A DNA stretch of 64,000 nucleotides from an uncultured Trichococcus sp. Its GTDB lineage: Bacteria; Bacillota; Bacilli; Lactobacillales; Aerococcaceae. The notes under the pieces were generated by a model. The model was not told the DNA's origin. It saw nothing but the letters and a program-made list of their open reading frames with translations, and made no database searches. Below, one piece after another: positions 23,498 to 30,603 of the stretch. A program made the position numbers and the translations under genes. Each line of letters starts with the position of its first letter. Position 1 is the first letter of the stretch. The stretch is taken from the NCBI RefSeq assembly GCF_963667775.1, contig NZ_OY764015.1, positions 812,501 through 876,500 of the forward strand. The letters are read 5' to 3'.

Positions 23498-23520
23498 CAA
23501 GGGGGCTTTGCCCTCTTTTT
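23498..23520 (+). terminator. Terminator after cassette gene 4
   Basis: AGGGGGC-TTT-GCCCTCT followed by TTTTTG, directly after the stop codon. The next gene's ribosome binding site begins a few bases later, so that gene depends on read-through or on its own weak promoter. Confidence 0.65.
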
Positions 23521-23542
23521 GCATCAGAGAGGAATGGCGAAC

Positions 23543-23740
23543 ATGGAAAGCGAAACAATGCGGGAATTGATCAAAAAACTTTTGGATAGCGATGTCAGCG
23601 CGTACCGAATCGGTAAAGAAGCCGACATAGCGACAGCCATCATCTTGAATCTCAGAAACGGCAAACGTGATGTTGACAACATTTCTCTTGCTACAGCCGA
23701 AAAAATGGCAGCTTATCAGCAAAAGCTAGAAAAATCATGA
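23543..23740 (+). CDS. Small XRE-type helix-turn-helix protein of the cassette
   Basis: 65 aa from the ATG after AGAGAGGAATGGCGAAC (an ATG at 23534 is too close to the site). SAYRIGKEADIATAIILNLRNGK followed by ISLATAEKMAAYQQ is a compact Cro/C1-type helix-turn-helix (first part shown within limit). It is the only DNA-binding protein encoded in the cassette, and the palindrome shared by the three cassette promoters is a reasonable target for it. That link is inferred; a repressor elsewhere could equally bind. Confidence 0.65.
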   Translation: MESETMRELIKKLLDSDVSAYRIGKEADIATAIILNLRNGKRDVDNISLATAEKMAAYQQKLEKS

Positions 23741-23764
23741 TCATCTATAAAGCTCGTGCTTTAG

Positions 23765-23793
23765 CCGTCCTTCTGGGCGGTTTTTTTATTTAT
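23765..23793 (+). terminator. Terminator after the helix-turn-helix gene
   Basis: GCCGTCC-TTCT-GGGCGGT followed by TTTTTTT; a 6-bp stem including one G-U pair. It separates this transcription unit from promoter P3. Confidence 0.75.
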
Positions 23794-23817
23794 TTGCGGA
23801 TAAATCGGTGTTATTCG

Positions 23818-23846
23818 TTGACTTTGTATAAAGTACGTTATATAAT
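23818..23846 (+). promoter_or_regulatory. Cassette promoter P3 with operator
   Basis: TTGACT (23818-23823), 17 bp, TATAAT (23841-23846): the best promoter of the cassette. The spacer contains TATAAAGTACGTTATA (23827-23842), a near-perfect palindrome around GTAC, placed exactly as in P1 and P2 relative to the -10 box. Confidence 0.8.
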
Positions 23847-23894
23847 AAAGGTGTAAATAAGAGGTCATAGCACCCAGGATAAGGAGTGGTCAAC

Positions 23895-24287
23895 ATGAAC
23901 ATGGCAGAAATGAACGAATTGATCGCAGCAGCATACGAGGAACTGAAAGAAGAATACTGGTTTGTGGGTTTGAGGTTTGAGGATGCCGATCGCGAGGTTG
24001 GCGACATCTGTAACAACAGCCGCAATAACATCGATCGCGAAGACGAACGCGAATTTCCTGATTTTAACACTCCTGAATACGAAGAGATGGACGAAGTGAA
24101 TGGATCATCTGCGTGGAACCTGAACTGTTACCGCTACGACACAAGCGAAATCGAAGATGTCACGACCTATTATCGACAAGCGCACTGCTACATTGTTGCA
24201 TCGGATCACGCCGACGAGTCAGTCGAGTTATTGGATGACGGCGAAATCGTCATCACAGATGCAAAAGTAATGGTTAAGGTATTCTGA
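23895..24287 (+). CDS. Acidic hypothetical cassette protein 5
   Basis: 130 aa from the ATG 8 nt after AAGGAG. Strongly acidic: 34 Asp/Glu against about 11 Lys/Arg, with stretches such as IDREDEREFPDFNTPEYEEM. Tyr-rich middle (NCYRYDTSEIEDVTTYYRQA). Unknown family. Like cassette protein 4, it has the charge expected of a DNA mimic, without a diagnostic motif. Its stop codon overlaps the start of the AP2 gene (TGATG). Confidence 0.6.
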   Translation: MNMAEMNELIAAAYEELKEEYWFVGLRFEDADREVGDICNNSRNNIDREDEREFPDFNTPEYEEMDEVNGSSAWNLNCYRYDTSEIEDVTTYYRQAHCYIVASDHADESVELLDDGEIVITDAKVMVKVF

Positions 24288-24796
24288 TGGACGGGCGGCA
24301 CAAAACACCGCCCAACGTGCTTGATTTGGCCGGAAAGAGATTCGGCAAGCTGGTAGCCATCGAGCGTGCAGGGAAGACGAAAAAAGACAACGCGTTATGG
24401 CTTTGCCAATGCGACTGCGGCAATACCACAATAGCCAACGCTACCAGCTTACGCGTCGGGGACATTATTTCATGCGGCTGCAGCAAAAAAGAGCGAATTG
24501 ATCACGCGCGCCAGGTGCTAATAGATGATATGACCATCGATGGCGTCATGGTGCCACTGCTCACCAAAAAGACACGTTCGGACAGCGTTACGGGTCATAA
24601 AGGCGTGGCCAAACGCGTGCGGAAAGGCGTTACCAGGTACGAAGTCAGCATAACGGTCAAAGGTAAGCGCATCTACCTGGGATCTTACAAAGACATTGAT
24701 GATGCCGTTGCTGCCAGAAAAGCCGCAGAAGCACAATATTTTGAGCCTTACATAAAAGCTTTGCAAGATAAGAACAAAAAACCCTCGCTCGATTAA
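24287..24796 (+). CDS. AP2-domain DNA-binding protein without HNH nuclease
   Basis: 169 aa. Residues 13-65 (DLAGKRFGKLVAIERAG, LWLCQCDCGNTTIANATSLR, GDIISCGCS) are the Cys-rich N-terminal module seen in many phage AP2/HNH proteins; the four Cys in CQCDCG and CGC may bind zinc. Residues of about 105-150 are an AP2-like fold (GVAKRVRKGVTRYEVSITVK, IYLGSYKDIDDAVAARKAAE). Phage AP2 proteins usually carry an HNH homing endonuclease between these parts; none is present, so it may act as a regulator or be a decayed mobile gene. Translationally coupled to the gene before it. Confidence 0.75.
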   Translation: MDGRHKTPPNVLDLAGKRFGKLVAIERAGKTKKDNALWLCQCDCGNTTIANATSLRVGDIISCGCSKKERIDHARQVLIDDMTIDGVMVPLLTKKTRSDSVTGHKGVAKRVRKGVTRYEVSITVKGKRIYLGSYKDIDDAVAARKAAEAQYFEPYIKALQDKNKKPSLD

Positions 24797-24815
24797 GAGT
24801 GGGGCTTTTTTGCGT
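24782..24815. terminator. Bidirectional terminator between convergent cassette and early operon
   Basis: AAAAAACCC-C-CTC / GAG-G-GGGCTTTTTT around a short loop: an imperfect stem flanked by A and T runs on both sides, so it can stop both the plus-strand cassette and the leftward early operon. Confidence 0.7.
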
Positions 24816-24903
24816 GCGTATTTTTTTATGTTCCTAAATCATTTTTTATTTTATGTTGTTGCAACAACCGCCAGCAACGGCAACACCGCAACAACGGCAA
24901 CGA

Positions 24904-25311
24904 TCAGCCCATCAATTTTAATTTTCGCGCCAATCGTTTCAAAAATGCATTCTCGCTTACTCTTATCGCAGCAACGGTCAGCCCCAACTGCTTTGAAACA
25001 TCCGCTTGACAAAGCTGCTCAAAGTATCTCAACCTCACGACGTCTTGCACCTCTTTGTTAAAGTGGCTCAACGTTAAGTCGATCGCATTTTTATGATTTA
25101 ATAAATTGTTAATCTCCTCATCGTCAGCAATCTTTACAGCAACGGCCTCAACGGGCCTCCCCACTTCGCTTCCGCGTATACCTCCAGTGTTTTCGTCCGC
25201 GCTTTGGTTGTCAGGGTTTAAAATAGCTTCTTTCCTCTTCTTGATTTCGTTGCTCAACGATGGGTATTCTCGTAAGACACCCTTCAAATAATCTCTCGTG
25301 TAGTTCTTCAC
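24904..25311 (-). CDS. ArpU-type late transcription regulator
   Basis: 135 aa, GTG start after CAGGAGGGACAGG. The C-terminal half (LSHFNKEVQDVVRLRYFEQL, then SKQLGLTVAAIRVSENAFLK) is a sigma-70 region-4-like helix-turn-helix typical of ArpU/RinA-type regulators of Gram-positive phages. The last gene of the early operon, it is placed like other late activators, just before the late genes (with the accessory cassette inserted between). It is the best candidate for activating or antiterminating transcription into terS. Confidence 0.8.
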   Translation of the reverse strand: MKNYTRDYLKGVLREYPSLSNEIKKRKEAILNPDNQSADENTGGIRGSEVGRPVEAVAVKIADDEEINNLLNHKNAIDLTLSHFNKEVQDVVRLRYFEQLCQADVSKQLGLTVAAIRVSENAFLKRLARKLKLMG

Positions 25312-25405
25312 CCTGTCCCTCCTGATTCATGCCCTTTTTCGGACTGTTTTAATGGTCTTTCTCGTAAGGGCATCTACCCGATTGGGAACTCTAGTTCGTC
25401 ACGCG

Positions 25406-25600
25406 TCATGCAACCACCCTTTCGAAGTCTTCCCGGCTCATGTACCCGATGTATTCCAGTTCTACCGACTTGTCCAACGTTTGGTAATCCAATTCATTTA
25501 CAAAGCCGTAGAATTTTGCATCAGCTATACTGTGGCAGAATATCCAATCTAATTGACTGTGGTATAGTTTTTTCTTTCGCTCCCGATAGATATGATACAT
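25406..25600 (-). CDS. Hypothetical early protein
   Basis: 64 aa with AAGGAGTGATTGC before ATG. Sequence rich in Tyr and charged residues (YHIYRERKKKLYHSQLDWIF, DFERVVA at the end). No known domain. The ribosome binding site lies within the end of the upstream small membrane gene. Confidence 0.55.
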   Translation of the reverse strand: MYHIYRERKKKLYHSQLDWIFCHSIADAKFYGFVNELDYQTLDKSVELEYIGYMSREDFERVVA

Positions 25601-25604
25601 GCAA

Positions 25605-25754
25605 TCACTCCTTTTCCTTGAGCCATGCTTTCAGTTCTTCTTTTGTCATTTGTATATGCTCCGGTTCATCTGAATAGTACATATCTCCCAAACGATCTAG
25701 AATGGCGAATAGTACAACGATGACGATGCCTAGCAGGATATTTGTCACTAGCAT
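25605..25754 (-). CDS. Small membrane protein (49 aa)
   Basis: Short frame with AAGGAGGAACCAAC before ATG. MLVTNILLGIVIVVLFAILD is one transmembrane helix; the remainder is a charged cytoplasmic tail (QMTKEELKAWLKEKE). The stop overlaps the next gene's ribosome binding site, and the start lies inside the end of the gene before. One of several tiny membrane proteins in this operon. Confidence 0.6.
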   Translation of the reverse strand: MLVTNILLGIVIVVLFAILDRLGDMYYSDEPEHIQMTKEELKAWLKEKE

Positions 25755-25990
25755 GTTGGTTCCTCCTTATGTTCGCGATTTAACCTGTCTAATTCTGCAA
25801 CGATTTCCAGCAGGCAGGCACCGTCAAAAACATTTCCAAAATTTGTGTGAAATGTGTATTTCCTCAAAGATGCAAACCATCTGATCTGACCTAGTGCGGA
25901 TCCGGTCGCCTCGTTTACAACACTTATAATTTTGGTCTTCCCGCTTGCGCTTTGACCGATTTCGCGAAACTCCAGATATTTAGGTTTCAT
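25748..25990 (-). CDS. Conserved hypothetical early protein
   Basis: 80 aa. YLEFREIGQSASGKTKIISV followed by TGSALGQIRWFASLRKYTF resembles a short beta-rich protein found in early regions of lactobacillal and enterococcal prophages (the LGQIRW..WRKYTF pattern). Function unknown. The start overlaps the stop of the preceding gene region by 4 bp. Confidence 0.6.
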   Translation of the reverse strand: MKPKYLEFREIGQSASGKTKIISVVNEATGSALGQIRWFASLRKYTFHTNFGNVFDGACLLEIVAELDRLNREHKEEPTC

Positions 25991-26256
25991 TCTTCTGCCT
26001 CCAATTCTCCTGTTTTCACATTTTTATAAATCGTCATAACCGGGTATACCGCCTCTTCACCTTGAGCAGCCCTTTCTATTTTTTCTAAGTTTTCCGCTAT
26101 GAACTTGATGTAACCGGAGTTCCATCTAGAAGAATGAAAACCCTCTAACGTTCTCTTTGCCTTTTCTTCAAAACTAGGCTCTTTTTGCGTGTAACTGTTC
26201 CAGCCTAGCTGATCCACATATTCAACAATTTTTTTGGTTAAAACAAGCTTTTTCAT
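25987..26256 (-). CDS. Hypothetical early protein
   Basis: About 89 aa from the ATG after CAGGAGGATCGGGAAA (MKKLVLTKKIVEYVDQL). Helical, with FEEKAKRTLEGFHSSRWNSG; the C-terminus VMTIYKNVKTGELEAEE is strand-like and acidic. A longer upstream frame exists but lacks a site. Function unknown. Confidence 0.6.
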   Translation of the reverse strand: MKKLVLTKKIVEYVDQLGWNSYTQKEPSFEEKAKRTLEGFHSSRWNSGYIKFIAENLEKIERAAQGEEAVYPVMTIYKNVKTGELEAEE

Positions 26257-26333
26257 TTTCCCGATCCTCCTGCCATGCCTAAAAAAACAAATGAAACCAT
26301 AAGCAAAATTACATAAACTCGAACAGCCATCAT
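26253..26333 (-). CDS. Tiny membrane peptide (26 aa)
   Basis: MMAVRVYVILLMVSFVFLGM followed by AGGSGK, with GGGAGGTAATTGA before the ATG and an ATGA overlap into the next gene. Almost entirely one transmembrane helix. The good ribosome binding site and tight coupling on both sides support translation, though so short a frame is never certain. Confidence 0.5.
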   Translation of the reverse strand: MMAVRVYVILLMVSFVFLGMAGGSGK

Positions 26334-26482
26334 TCAATTACCTCCCACGGATACCGCTCCACTTTTTCGCTCCTCAGATACCTGTAACCGTTTACTATCA
26401 ATTCTTGCTCCTGCAACGGACTTTCGAACGCCAGTTCTTGCGCATCGCCTACCTGTGTCGCATAGTAATAGATCCACTTCAT
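26330..26482 (-). CDS. Small early protein, paralogue of the gene at 33806
   Basis: 50 aa from the ATG after CAGGAGGGGCACGCC: MKWIYYYATQVGDAQELAFE, then ELIVNGYRYLRSEKVERY. The protein at 33806-33946 shares IYYY, EELI.NGYR.LRSEK and a similar C-terminus, so the phage encodes two members of this tiny family. Function unknown. Confidence 0.6.
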   Translation of the reverse strand: MKWIYYYATQVGDAQELAFESPLQEQELIVNGYRYLRSEKVERYPWEVIE

Positions 26483-26559
26483 GGCGTGCCCCTCCTGAAA
26501 GCCACGAGAAGGATTATCAGCAACGCAGCTGCAACCTCGCTGAAAATCGTTTCTGTCAT
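26479..26559 (-). CDS. Tiny membrane peptide (26 aa)
   Basis: MTETIFSEVAAALLIILLVA followed by FRRGTP; one transmembrane helix with a positively charged end. CCGGAGGTGCGGG precedes the ATG, and ATGA overlaps link it to both neighbours. Unrelated in sequence to the peptide at 26253 but similar in size and context. Confidence 0.5.
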   Translation of the reverse strand: MTETIFSEVAAALLIILLVAFRRGTP

Positions 26560-27014
26560 CCCGCACCTCCGGAAACTCTTGGCCCTCTCCCGTAGTGGTG
26601 CACAGCGCGTTTATCCGGCGCCTGACCATAACCCTCAACCTGCGACCGATTGAAGCCCTGTGCGTGTTTTTTGTCCCGTTTGGCAATCTTCTTACCGATG
26701 CGCTCATTTCTTACAACGTGCTGCCTGCCATCCGTTCCCTCGACGATTACCGTGTTGATGTTTTCCTTGATGATGCGACCCTTGATTTTTTCGCCGTATA
26801 TACTTACCGTTTCAATTACATCCGCCAATTCTTTTCCCCACTCTCCGATTAGTTCTTTTTCCGCCTGGTCAATAACCAACAATGCCACCTCTGCGGCACT
26901 GCATCCAAGCCGCTCCGCTATATCCGGAATCGGCATCCGCGACATCCACATGGATCGGAACGCTTGTACATCAGCGCCCGTCCATTCCAATTTCAGTTGT
27001 TCGAGAATTCTCAT
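26556..27014 (-). CDS. Hypothetical protein with helix-turn-helix-like N-terminus
   Basis: 152 aa. Residues 22-48 (SMWMSRMPIPDIAERLGCSA, then AEVALLVIDQ) look like a sigma-type helix-turn-helix. The middle (EGTDGRQHVVRNERIGKKIA) and the Arg/His/Gly-rich end are not recognised. It may bind DNA or RNA. Part of the tightly packed early operon. Confidence 0.55.
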   Translation of the reverse strand: MRILEQLKLEWTGADVQAFRSMWMSRMPIPDIAERLGCSAAEVALLVIDQAEKELIGEWGKELADVIETVSIYGEKIKGRIIKENINTVIVEGTDGRQHVVRNERIGKKIAKRDKKHAQGFNRSQVEGYGQAPDKRAVHHYGRGPRVSGGAG

Positions 27015-27442
27015 TCTACTGGTTCCTTTTCAAACCCCGTGATGTCCATTTCTGCGATTTCTGATTCGGTGAAGATTTTTTTGAACCCTTCATACTCCAT
27101 TGGACTATATGACGTATCTGGACTTCCGTCGATGCGCCTAATGACAACGTATGATGGTTTTGCTTGTACTGTTCTCAATAATGGTGGCACGACCAATCGC
27201 AACCGATACTGCTTCTCGCGGTCTGCGAGCGGTGTTTCTGCAAGCATCGCCATAGCCTCAAACGCTTTAGCAACATAAACATCCGGGAATTGACTTAACC
27301 CTTCGTAGTAAGTTGACATCGTGTAGCGTTGTAATCTATCGACTTTTCCGATCGTAACCCCATCGTAATAAATAAAGACGTCACTTTCTGTATACTGCAA
27401 TTCAAAGTCAGCCATTTTTTTATTAAACTCACTGTATTTCAT
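27011..27442 (-). CDS. Conserved phage protein of unknown function
   Basis: 143 aa; strand-rich first half (DVFIYYDGVTIGKVDRLQRY) followed by a helix (YVAKAFEAMAMLAETPLADR). Similar proteins are frequent beside RusA and SSB genes in Gram-positive prophages. No catalytic motif seen. Overlaps both neighbours by 4 bp. Confidence 0.6.
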   Translation of the reverse strand: MKYSEFNKKMADFELQYTESDVFIYYDGVTIGKVDRLQRYTMSTYYEGLSQFPDVYVAKAFEAMAMLAETPLADREKQYRLRLVVPPLLRTVQAKPSYVVIRRIDGSPDTSYSPMEYEGFKKIFTESEIAEMDITGFEKEPVE

Positions 27443-27678
27443 TCCGTTACCCCTTCCTGCTTCATGCCCCTGACAATGCCTTCGATATCCTTCAGCGCTC
27501 GACAGTACCCTCTCGGCTCGCCTTTGCCGCTCTTGTGTTTCGCAACGCTATAATGATTTTCGTGCATCAGCTGTATTTGCATCAGCAACAGATCCGCATC
27601 GATCCGGTTATCCGGTTTCGCCGGCTCGACCACTTCCAGAACTTCCGGATTCTTGCGTTTAAAGAAATTAAATGCCAT
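27439..27678 (-). CDS. Hypothetical early protein
   Basis: 79 aa, N-terminus MAFNFFKRKNPEVLEVVEPA, C-terminal helix with RGYCRALKDIEGIVRGMKQE. Overlaps the RusA stop by 11 bp. Not recognised. Confidence 0.55.
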   Translation of the reverse strand: MAFNFFKRKNPEVLEVVEPAKPDNRIDADLLLMQIQLMHENHYSVAKHKSGKGEPRGYCRALKDIEGIVRGMKQEGVTE

Positions 27679-28102
27679 CGATTTCCCTCACTTTCACGAC
27701 TGCGCGCGGGTTCATGCTGTAGAACTTCCGCAATAGCAACTCAACCACTTGACTGTCATCCTTCCAGATGATTCCGGTGCATGCATCTGTCACGCTCTTG
27801 ACGTAGTTGTCTGCATCGGGCTTTGTAATGGGGCGCATCGTCTCATTTTTAAGCGATGCGCGGTTTTTTACTCTGTCCGATATAGATTTAGGCGGATTCT
27901 TGAAAATGTCGATATGGACGATTAAAGCGCCTTTCAGCATATCCGGCGGTTTGCTTCTTCTCGCGTAGAAGCGCACCAACTTTTTATAGTTGCGGGACTT
28001 GTCAGGATCTCGGGCCGTTTTTGTTTTGCTGCTGAAGATTGGGCGTCCTTGCGGCACTGGTTCGCCAGGAACTTCGAACCAAACAAGAAAGTCGTTTTTC
28101 AT
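27668..28102 (-). CDS. rusA: RusA-family Holliday junction resolvase
   Basis: 144 aa from the ATG after AGAGGAAACGAA (MKNDFLVWFEVPGEPVPQGR). The family core is present: PKSISDRVKNRASL, RPITKPDADNYVKSVTDACT with the conserved Asp residues of KPDxDN..K..xD, and IIWKDDSQVVEL. RusA dimers cut four-way junctions during phage recombination and before packaging. Length is typical (about 120-145 aa). Confidence 0.9.
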   Translation of the reverse strand: MKNDFLVWFEVPGEPVPQGRPIFSSKTKTARDPDKSRNYKKLVRFYARRSKPPDMLKGALIVHIDIFKNPPKSISDRVKNRASLKNETMRPITKPDADNYVKSVTDACTGIIWKDDSQVVELLLRKFYSMNPRAVVKVREIDGI

Positions 28103-28458
28103 TTCGTTTCCTCTTTCTCCGAAAGCGGTCCATAAAGCAGGTATGCCGCAACTTCCAACTCTCGCATATTGCGCAGGCGATTCCTCCACAATTTAAAATC
28201 TTCTGAAGGCGGAAGCCAGTCGTCGCCCATACCCCACTCGAATTCTTTTTTACACTCTTCTTCGTCATCAGCAAGTATGAACTTCAGGCACCCGAGAAAC
28301 GATAGTCCGTACTCTTGAAATTCCCAAAAGTGAGCGATTCGATCTTTTGCGCACTGCGGCATAATCATTTCTGGAGGAGTTGCTTCACTGCCAACTACCT
28401 TCCATGCGTATACGTTTTTCAAGCTTGTTTCTATTTCAAACATAGTATCCTCATTCAT
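28099..28458 (-). CDS. Hypothetical early protein
   Basis: 119 aa, ATG after GGGGGAAACGAA. Acidic middle region (LADDEEECKKEFEWGMGDDW) and a helical C-terminus (RNMRELEVAAYLLYGPL). Overlaps RusA by 4 bp. Function unknown. Confidence 0.55.
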   Translation of the reverse strand: MNEDTMFEIETSLKNVYAWKVVGSEATPPEMIMPQCAKDRIAHFWEFQEYGLSFLGCLKFILADDEEECKKEFEWGMGDDWLPPSEDFKLWRNRLRNMRELEVAAYLLYGPLSEKEETK

Positions 28459-28473
28459 TTCGTTTCCCCCTTA

Positions 28474-28941
28474 TCAGAACGGCAGGTCATCATCACTAAT
28501 ATCAATAGACTCGCCATGGCCACTAAATGGATCCGGCGTATTGTTGAAATCATTGAAGTTATTCCGCTTCTGCTCCTGTTGGCGTTCCCGCGTGCTTTCC
28601 CTTGGCCGCTGTTCTGTTGTTTGCTTCGGCTCTAGTAAAGTGAAGTTGTCCGCAACGACTTCTGTCACGTATACGCGTTTTCCGTCATTACCTTCATAGT
28701 TCCGCGTCTGGATTCTTCCAGTGATACCAACCAGCGCACCTCTGCGTGTGAAGTTCGCGAAGTTCTCGGCTGACTTTCTCCAAATTACGCAGTTGATGAA
28801 GTCCGCTTCCCGTTCCCCTGCTTGATTCGTGAATTGTCGATTGACGGCAAGGGTAAATGTCCCCACCGCCGTGCCGCTTGATGTGTACTTTAAATCGCAA
28901 TCTTTCGTAAGTCTGCCCACAAGGACAACATTGTTGATCAT
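28474..28941 (-). CDS. ssb: Single-stranded DNA-binding protein
   Basis: 155 aa. OB fold with the SSB signature [40 protein letters not shown] and [20 protein letters not shown]; Gln/Arg-rich linker; acidic tip DDDLPF that docks partner proteins. Serves phage replication and recombination with ERF and RusA. Length and order typical. Confidence 0.95.
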   Translation of the reverse strand: MINNVVLVGRLTKDCDLKYTSSGTAVGTFTLAVNRQFTNQAGEREADFINCVIWRKSAENFANFTRRGALVGITGRIQTRNYEGNDGKRVYVTEVVADNFTLLEPKQTTEQRPRESTRERQQEQKRNNFNDFNNTPDPFSGHGESIDISDDDLPF

Positions 28942-29150
28942 TCCGATACCTCCACTCCGATGGTTTCCGGCAACTTATCCATTTGAACGAAAATCCTCGC
29001 GTTTTTCAAAACCTCTTCCATCTCGTGTTCCGTCAGTCCGTACTCATCACCAACCCACTTCTTGTCCTCGTCCCTCATATCGACATTGAGATACTTTCGG
29101 ACATCTTCCAGACCGGAGAATAAATCTATTGTGTTTACTTTGGCTTTCAT
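28938..29150 (-). CDS. Hypothetical early protein
   Basis: 70 aa from the ATG after AAGGAGCTGCGACC ([20 protein letters not shown]). Ends with [14 protein letters not shown]. Small, helical, acidic; overlaps ssb by 4 bp. Not recognised. Confidence 0.55.
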   Translation of the reverse strand: MKAKVNTIDLFSGLEDVRKYLNVDMRDEDKKWVGDEYGLTEHEMEEVLKNARIFVQMDKLPETIGVEVSE

Positions 29151-29350
29151 GGTCGCAGCTCCTTCCAATTTGTAATGATGATTTCTCCTTCTACATTAGG
29201 CGTATTTTTATGTATGTGTGATGCAATTTCACTCAAAACCCGTGAGTTCACACCTTTATAGTTTTTCAGCCGGATTGTTATGTATCCTGAACCGTTTTTA
29301 AATGTGTAAGCAACGAATAACCGCATGGCGCTTTTTCTTCCGTAGATCAT
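29147..29350 (-). CDS. Hypothetical early protein
   Basis: 67 aa. MRLFVAYTFKNGSGYITIRL and a C-terminal strand VEGEIIITNWKEL suggest a small alpha/beta fold. ATGA overlaps with both neighbours. Function unknown. Confidence 0.55.
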   Translation of the reverse strand: MIYGRKSAMRLFVAYTFKNGSGYITIRLKNYKGVNSRVLSEIASHIHKNTPNVEGEIIITNWKELRP

Positions 29351-29610
29351 TCCGCTTCCTCCTTATGTCTAAAAGCATCGGACAAGTCCTGAAAAAAGTC
29401 GGCAAGCTCGTTCCTCACCCCGTTAACTGCTGCTTCGATTATTTTGGGCATCCCAGCAAAGAAGCTATTAAAACCGTCAACCTCTTTCTTCGTATGGTAG
29501 TACCCACCGTAGTGACGCATGTAATGCCTGTCTTCCAGACTCATGAATCGACCGTTCTCTTTCTTAAGCTTTGCGCGCTTTACCCTCTTTTTTATCTGAC
29601 GCTTATTCAT
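29347..29610 (-). CDS. Basic hypothetical early protein
   Basis: 87 aa. Very basic N-terminus (MNKRQIKKRVKRAKLKKENG) followed by a helical acidic C-terminus. Shares the MNKRQ start with the gene at 30244, but the rest differs. May bind nucleic acid. Unknown. Confidence 0.5.
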   Translation of the reverse strand: MNKRQIKKRVKRAKLKKENGRFMSLEDRHYMRHYGGYYHTKKEVDGFNSFFAGMPKIIEAAVNGVRNELADFFQDLSDAFRHKEEAE

Positions 29611-29999
29611 TATTGGACCCCTTTCAGATAACCGATATCAGCTGCAAACGATCTTATTTCCACCATTTCAGATGCTAGATATCCCCAATGCTTGCAATAC
29701 AAACCGCCATAACCATTTTTCCCATTGACACATCTGCCTGTACGTATAAATTCGCTGAATTCCAAGATTAGAGACTGCATCGTCCCTCCGTGGGAAAAAC
29801 CGTTTTCGAAATATTTTGGGCCATAGGCATAAATAGATTGCCTAGTGTAGTCATCTACAAAATAGATGCGGTTCTTTTTCAATTTAAAACAGGCAACAAA
29901 TCCATTATTTTCGTTGTAGAAAAACCTTCTGCCTACTGATGATATTTTAGTTATTAATTTATTAACCGTTTCCATTCGCTGCTCTTTGGTTTCATTCAC
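29610..29999 (-). CDS. Hypothetical early protein
   Basis: 129 aa. YNENNGFVACFKLKKNRIYF and SIYAYGPKYFENGFSHGGTM are followed by RTGRCVNGKNGYGGLYCKHW. Similar small proteins occur in early regions of Lactobacillales phages. Two Cys near residues 95 and 107. Function unknown. Confidence 0.55.
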   Translation of the reverse strand: MNETKEQRMETVNKLITKISSVGRRFFYNENNGFVACFKLKKNRIYFVDDYTRQSIYAYGPKYFENGFSHGGTMQSLILEFSEFIRTGRCVNGKNGYGGLYCKHWGYLASEMVEIRSFAADIGYLKGVQ

Positions 30000-30247
30000 C
30001 TCTCCACCTCCAACATTTCTTTTTGCAACATCAAGCGGATGCGATTCAGTTCAGCTTTTGGAACGCGGCGGCCGCGATAATAATCGTAGTATCTTCTGAG
30101 CCTATCGCCGCCATCCTTTTTATCTTCAATCCGAAGTTGCTCCGCTCGCTGGTAGTACGCTTCTTTCCACACCTTTTCAGCTTCGTACGCCTGCAACGCT
30201 GCTTTGTACTCGTCCATGAAATGCGTGATTAACTCTGTTTTGTTCAT
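29996..30247 (-). CDS. Hypothetical early protein
   Basis: 83 aa, nearly all helical and highly charged (KAALQAYEAEKVWKEAYYQR, RIEDKKDGGDRLRRYYDYYR). Coupled by ATGA overlaps. Unknown function. Confidence 0.5.
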   Translation of the reverse strand: MNKTELITHFMDEYKAALQAYEAEKVWKEAYYQRAEQLRIEDKKDGGDRLRRYYDYYRGRRVPKAELNRIRLMLQKEMLEVER

Positions 30248-30603
30248 GTCGCTTGTCCTCCAATTCGTTCCAAAAACTCTTTTTCCGTCTGAAACCGCAA
30301 AGGATTATACAAATCGATTCCCGTCCAACCCTCACCGGTTCCCTCATCCTCATCAAAATCGTAATACATAAATTCATACGGGTCCTTTTTACTTCCACAT
30401 GGCACCATAGCCGAATAAGAGTTATATGTCGGTATACCCTTGAAAGTGTAGGTCTGTGGCATGTAATCGACTATCTCGTCAGTTAATTCGCCATTTTCAT
30501 CCGCTGCGTACAACGGTCCCGCGTAACGCATTATGCCATCCGTGTTGTCCCAAAGAATTGGGCCGCGCTGTTTGATTTTTTTCCACAACTGTCGTTTGTT
30601 CAT
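30244..30603 (-). CDS. Hypothetical early protein
   Basis: 119 aa. Tyr/Asp/Gly-rich body (MRYAGPLYAADENGELTDEI, YYDFDEDEGTGEGWTGIDLY). Not recognised; coupled to both neighbours. Confidence 0.5.
   Translation of the reverse strand: MNKRQLWKKIKQRGPILWDNTDGIMRYAGPLYAADENGELTDEIVDYMPQTYTFKGIPTYNSYSAMVPCGSKKDPYEFMYYDFDEDEGTGEGWTGIDLYNPLRFQTEKEFLERIGGQAT

Noticed and set aside
25312-25405. 11-codon frame (MTRDELEFPIG) between the ArpU-like gene and the next gene
   Set aside because: Too short to judge and without conservation evidence; a long-range 8-bp pairing there is also weak.
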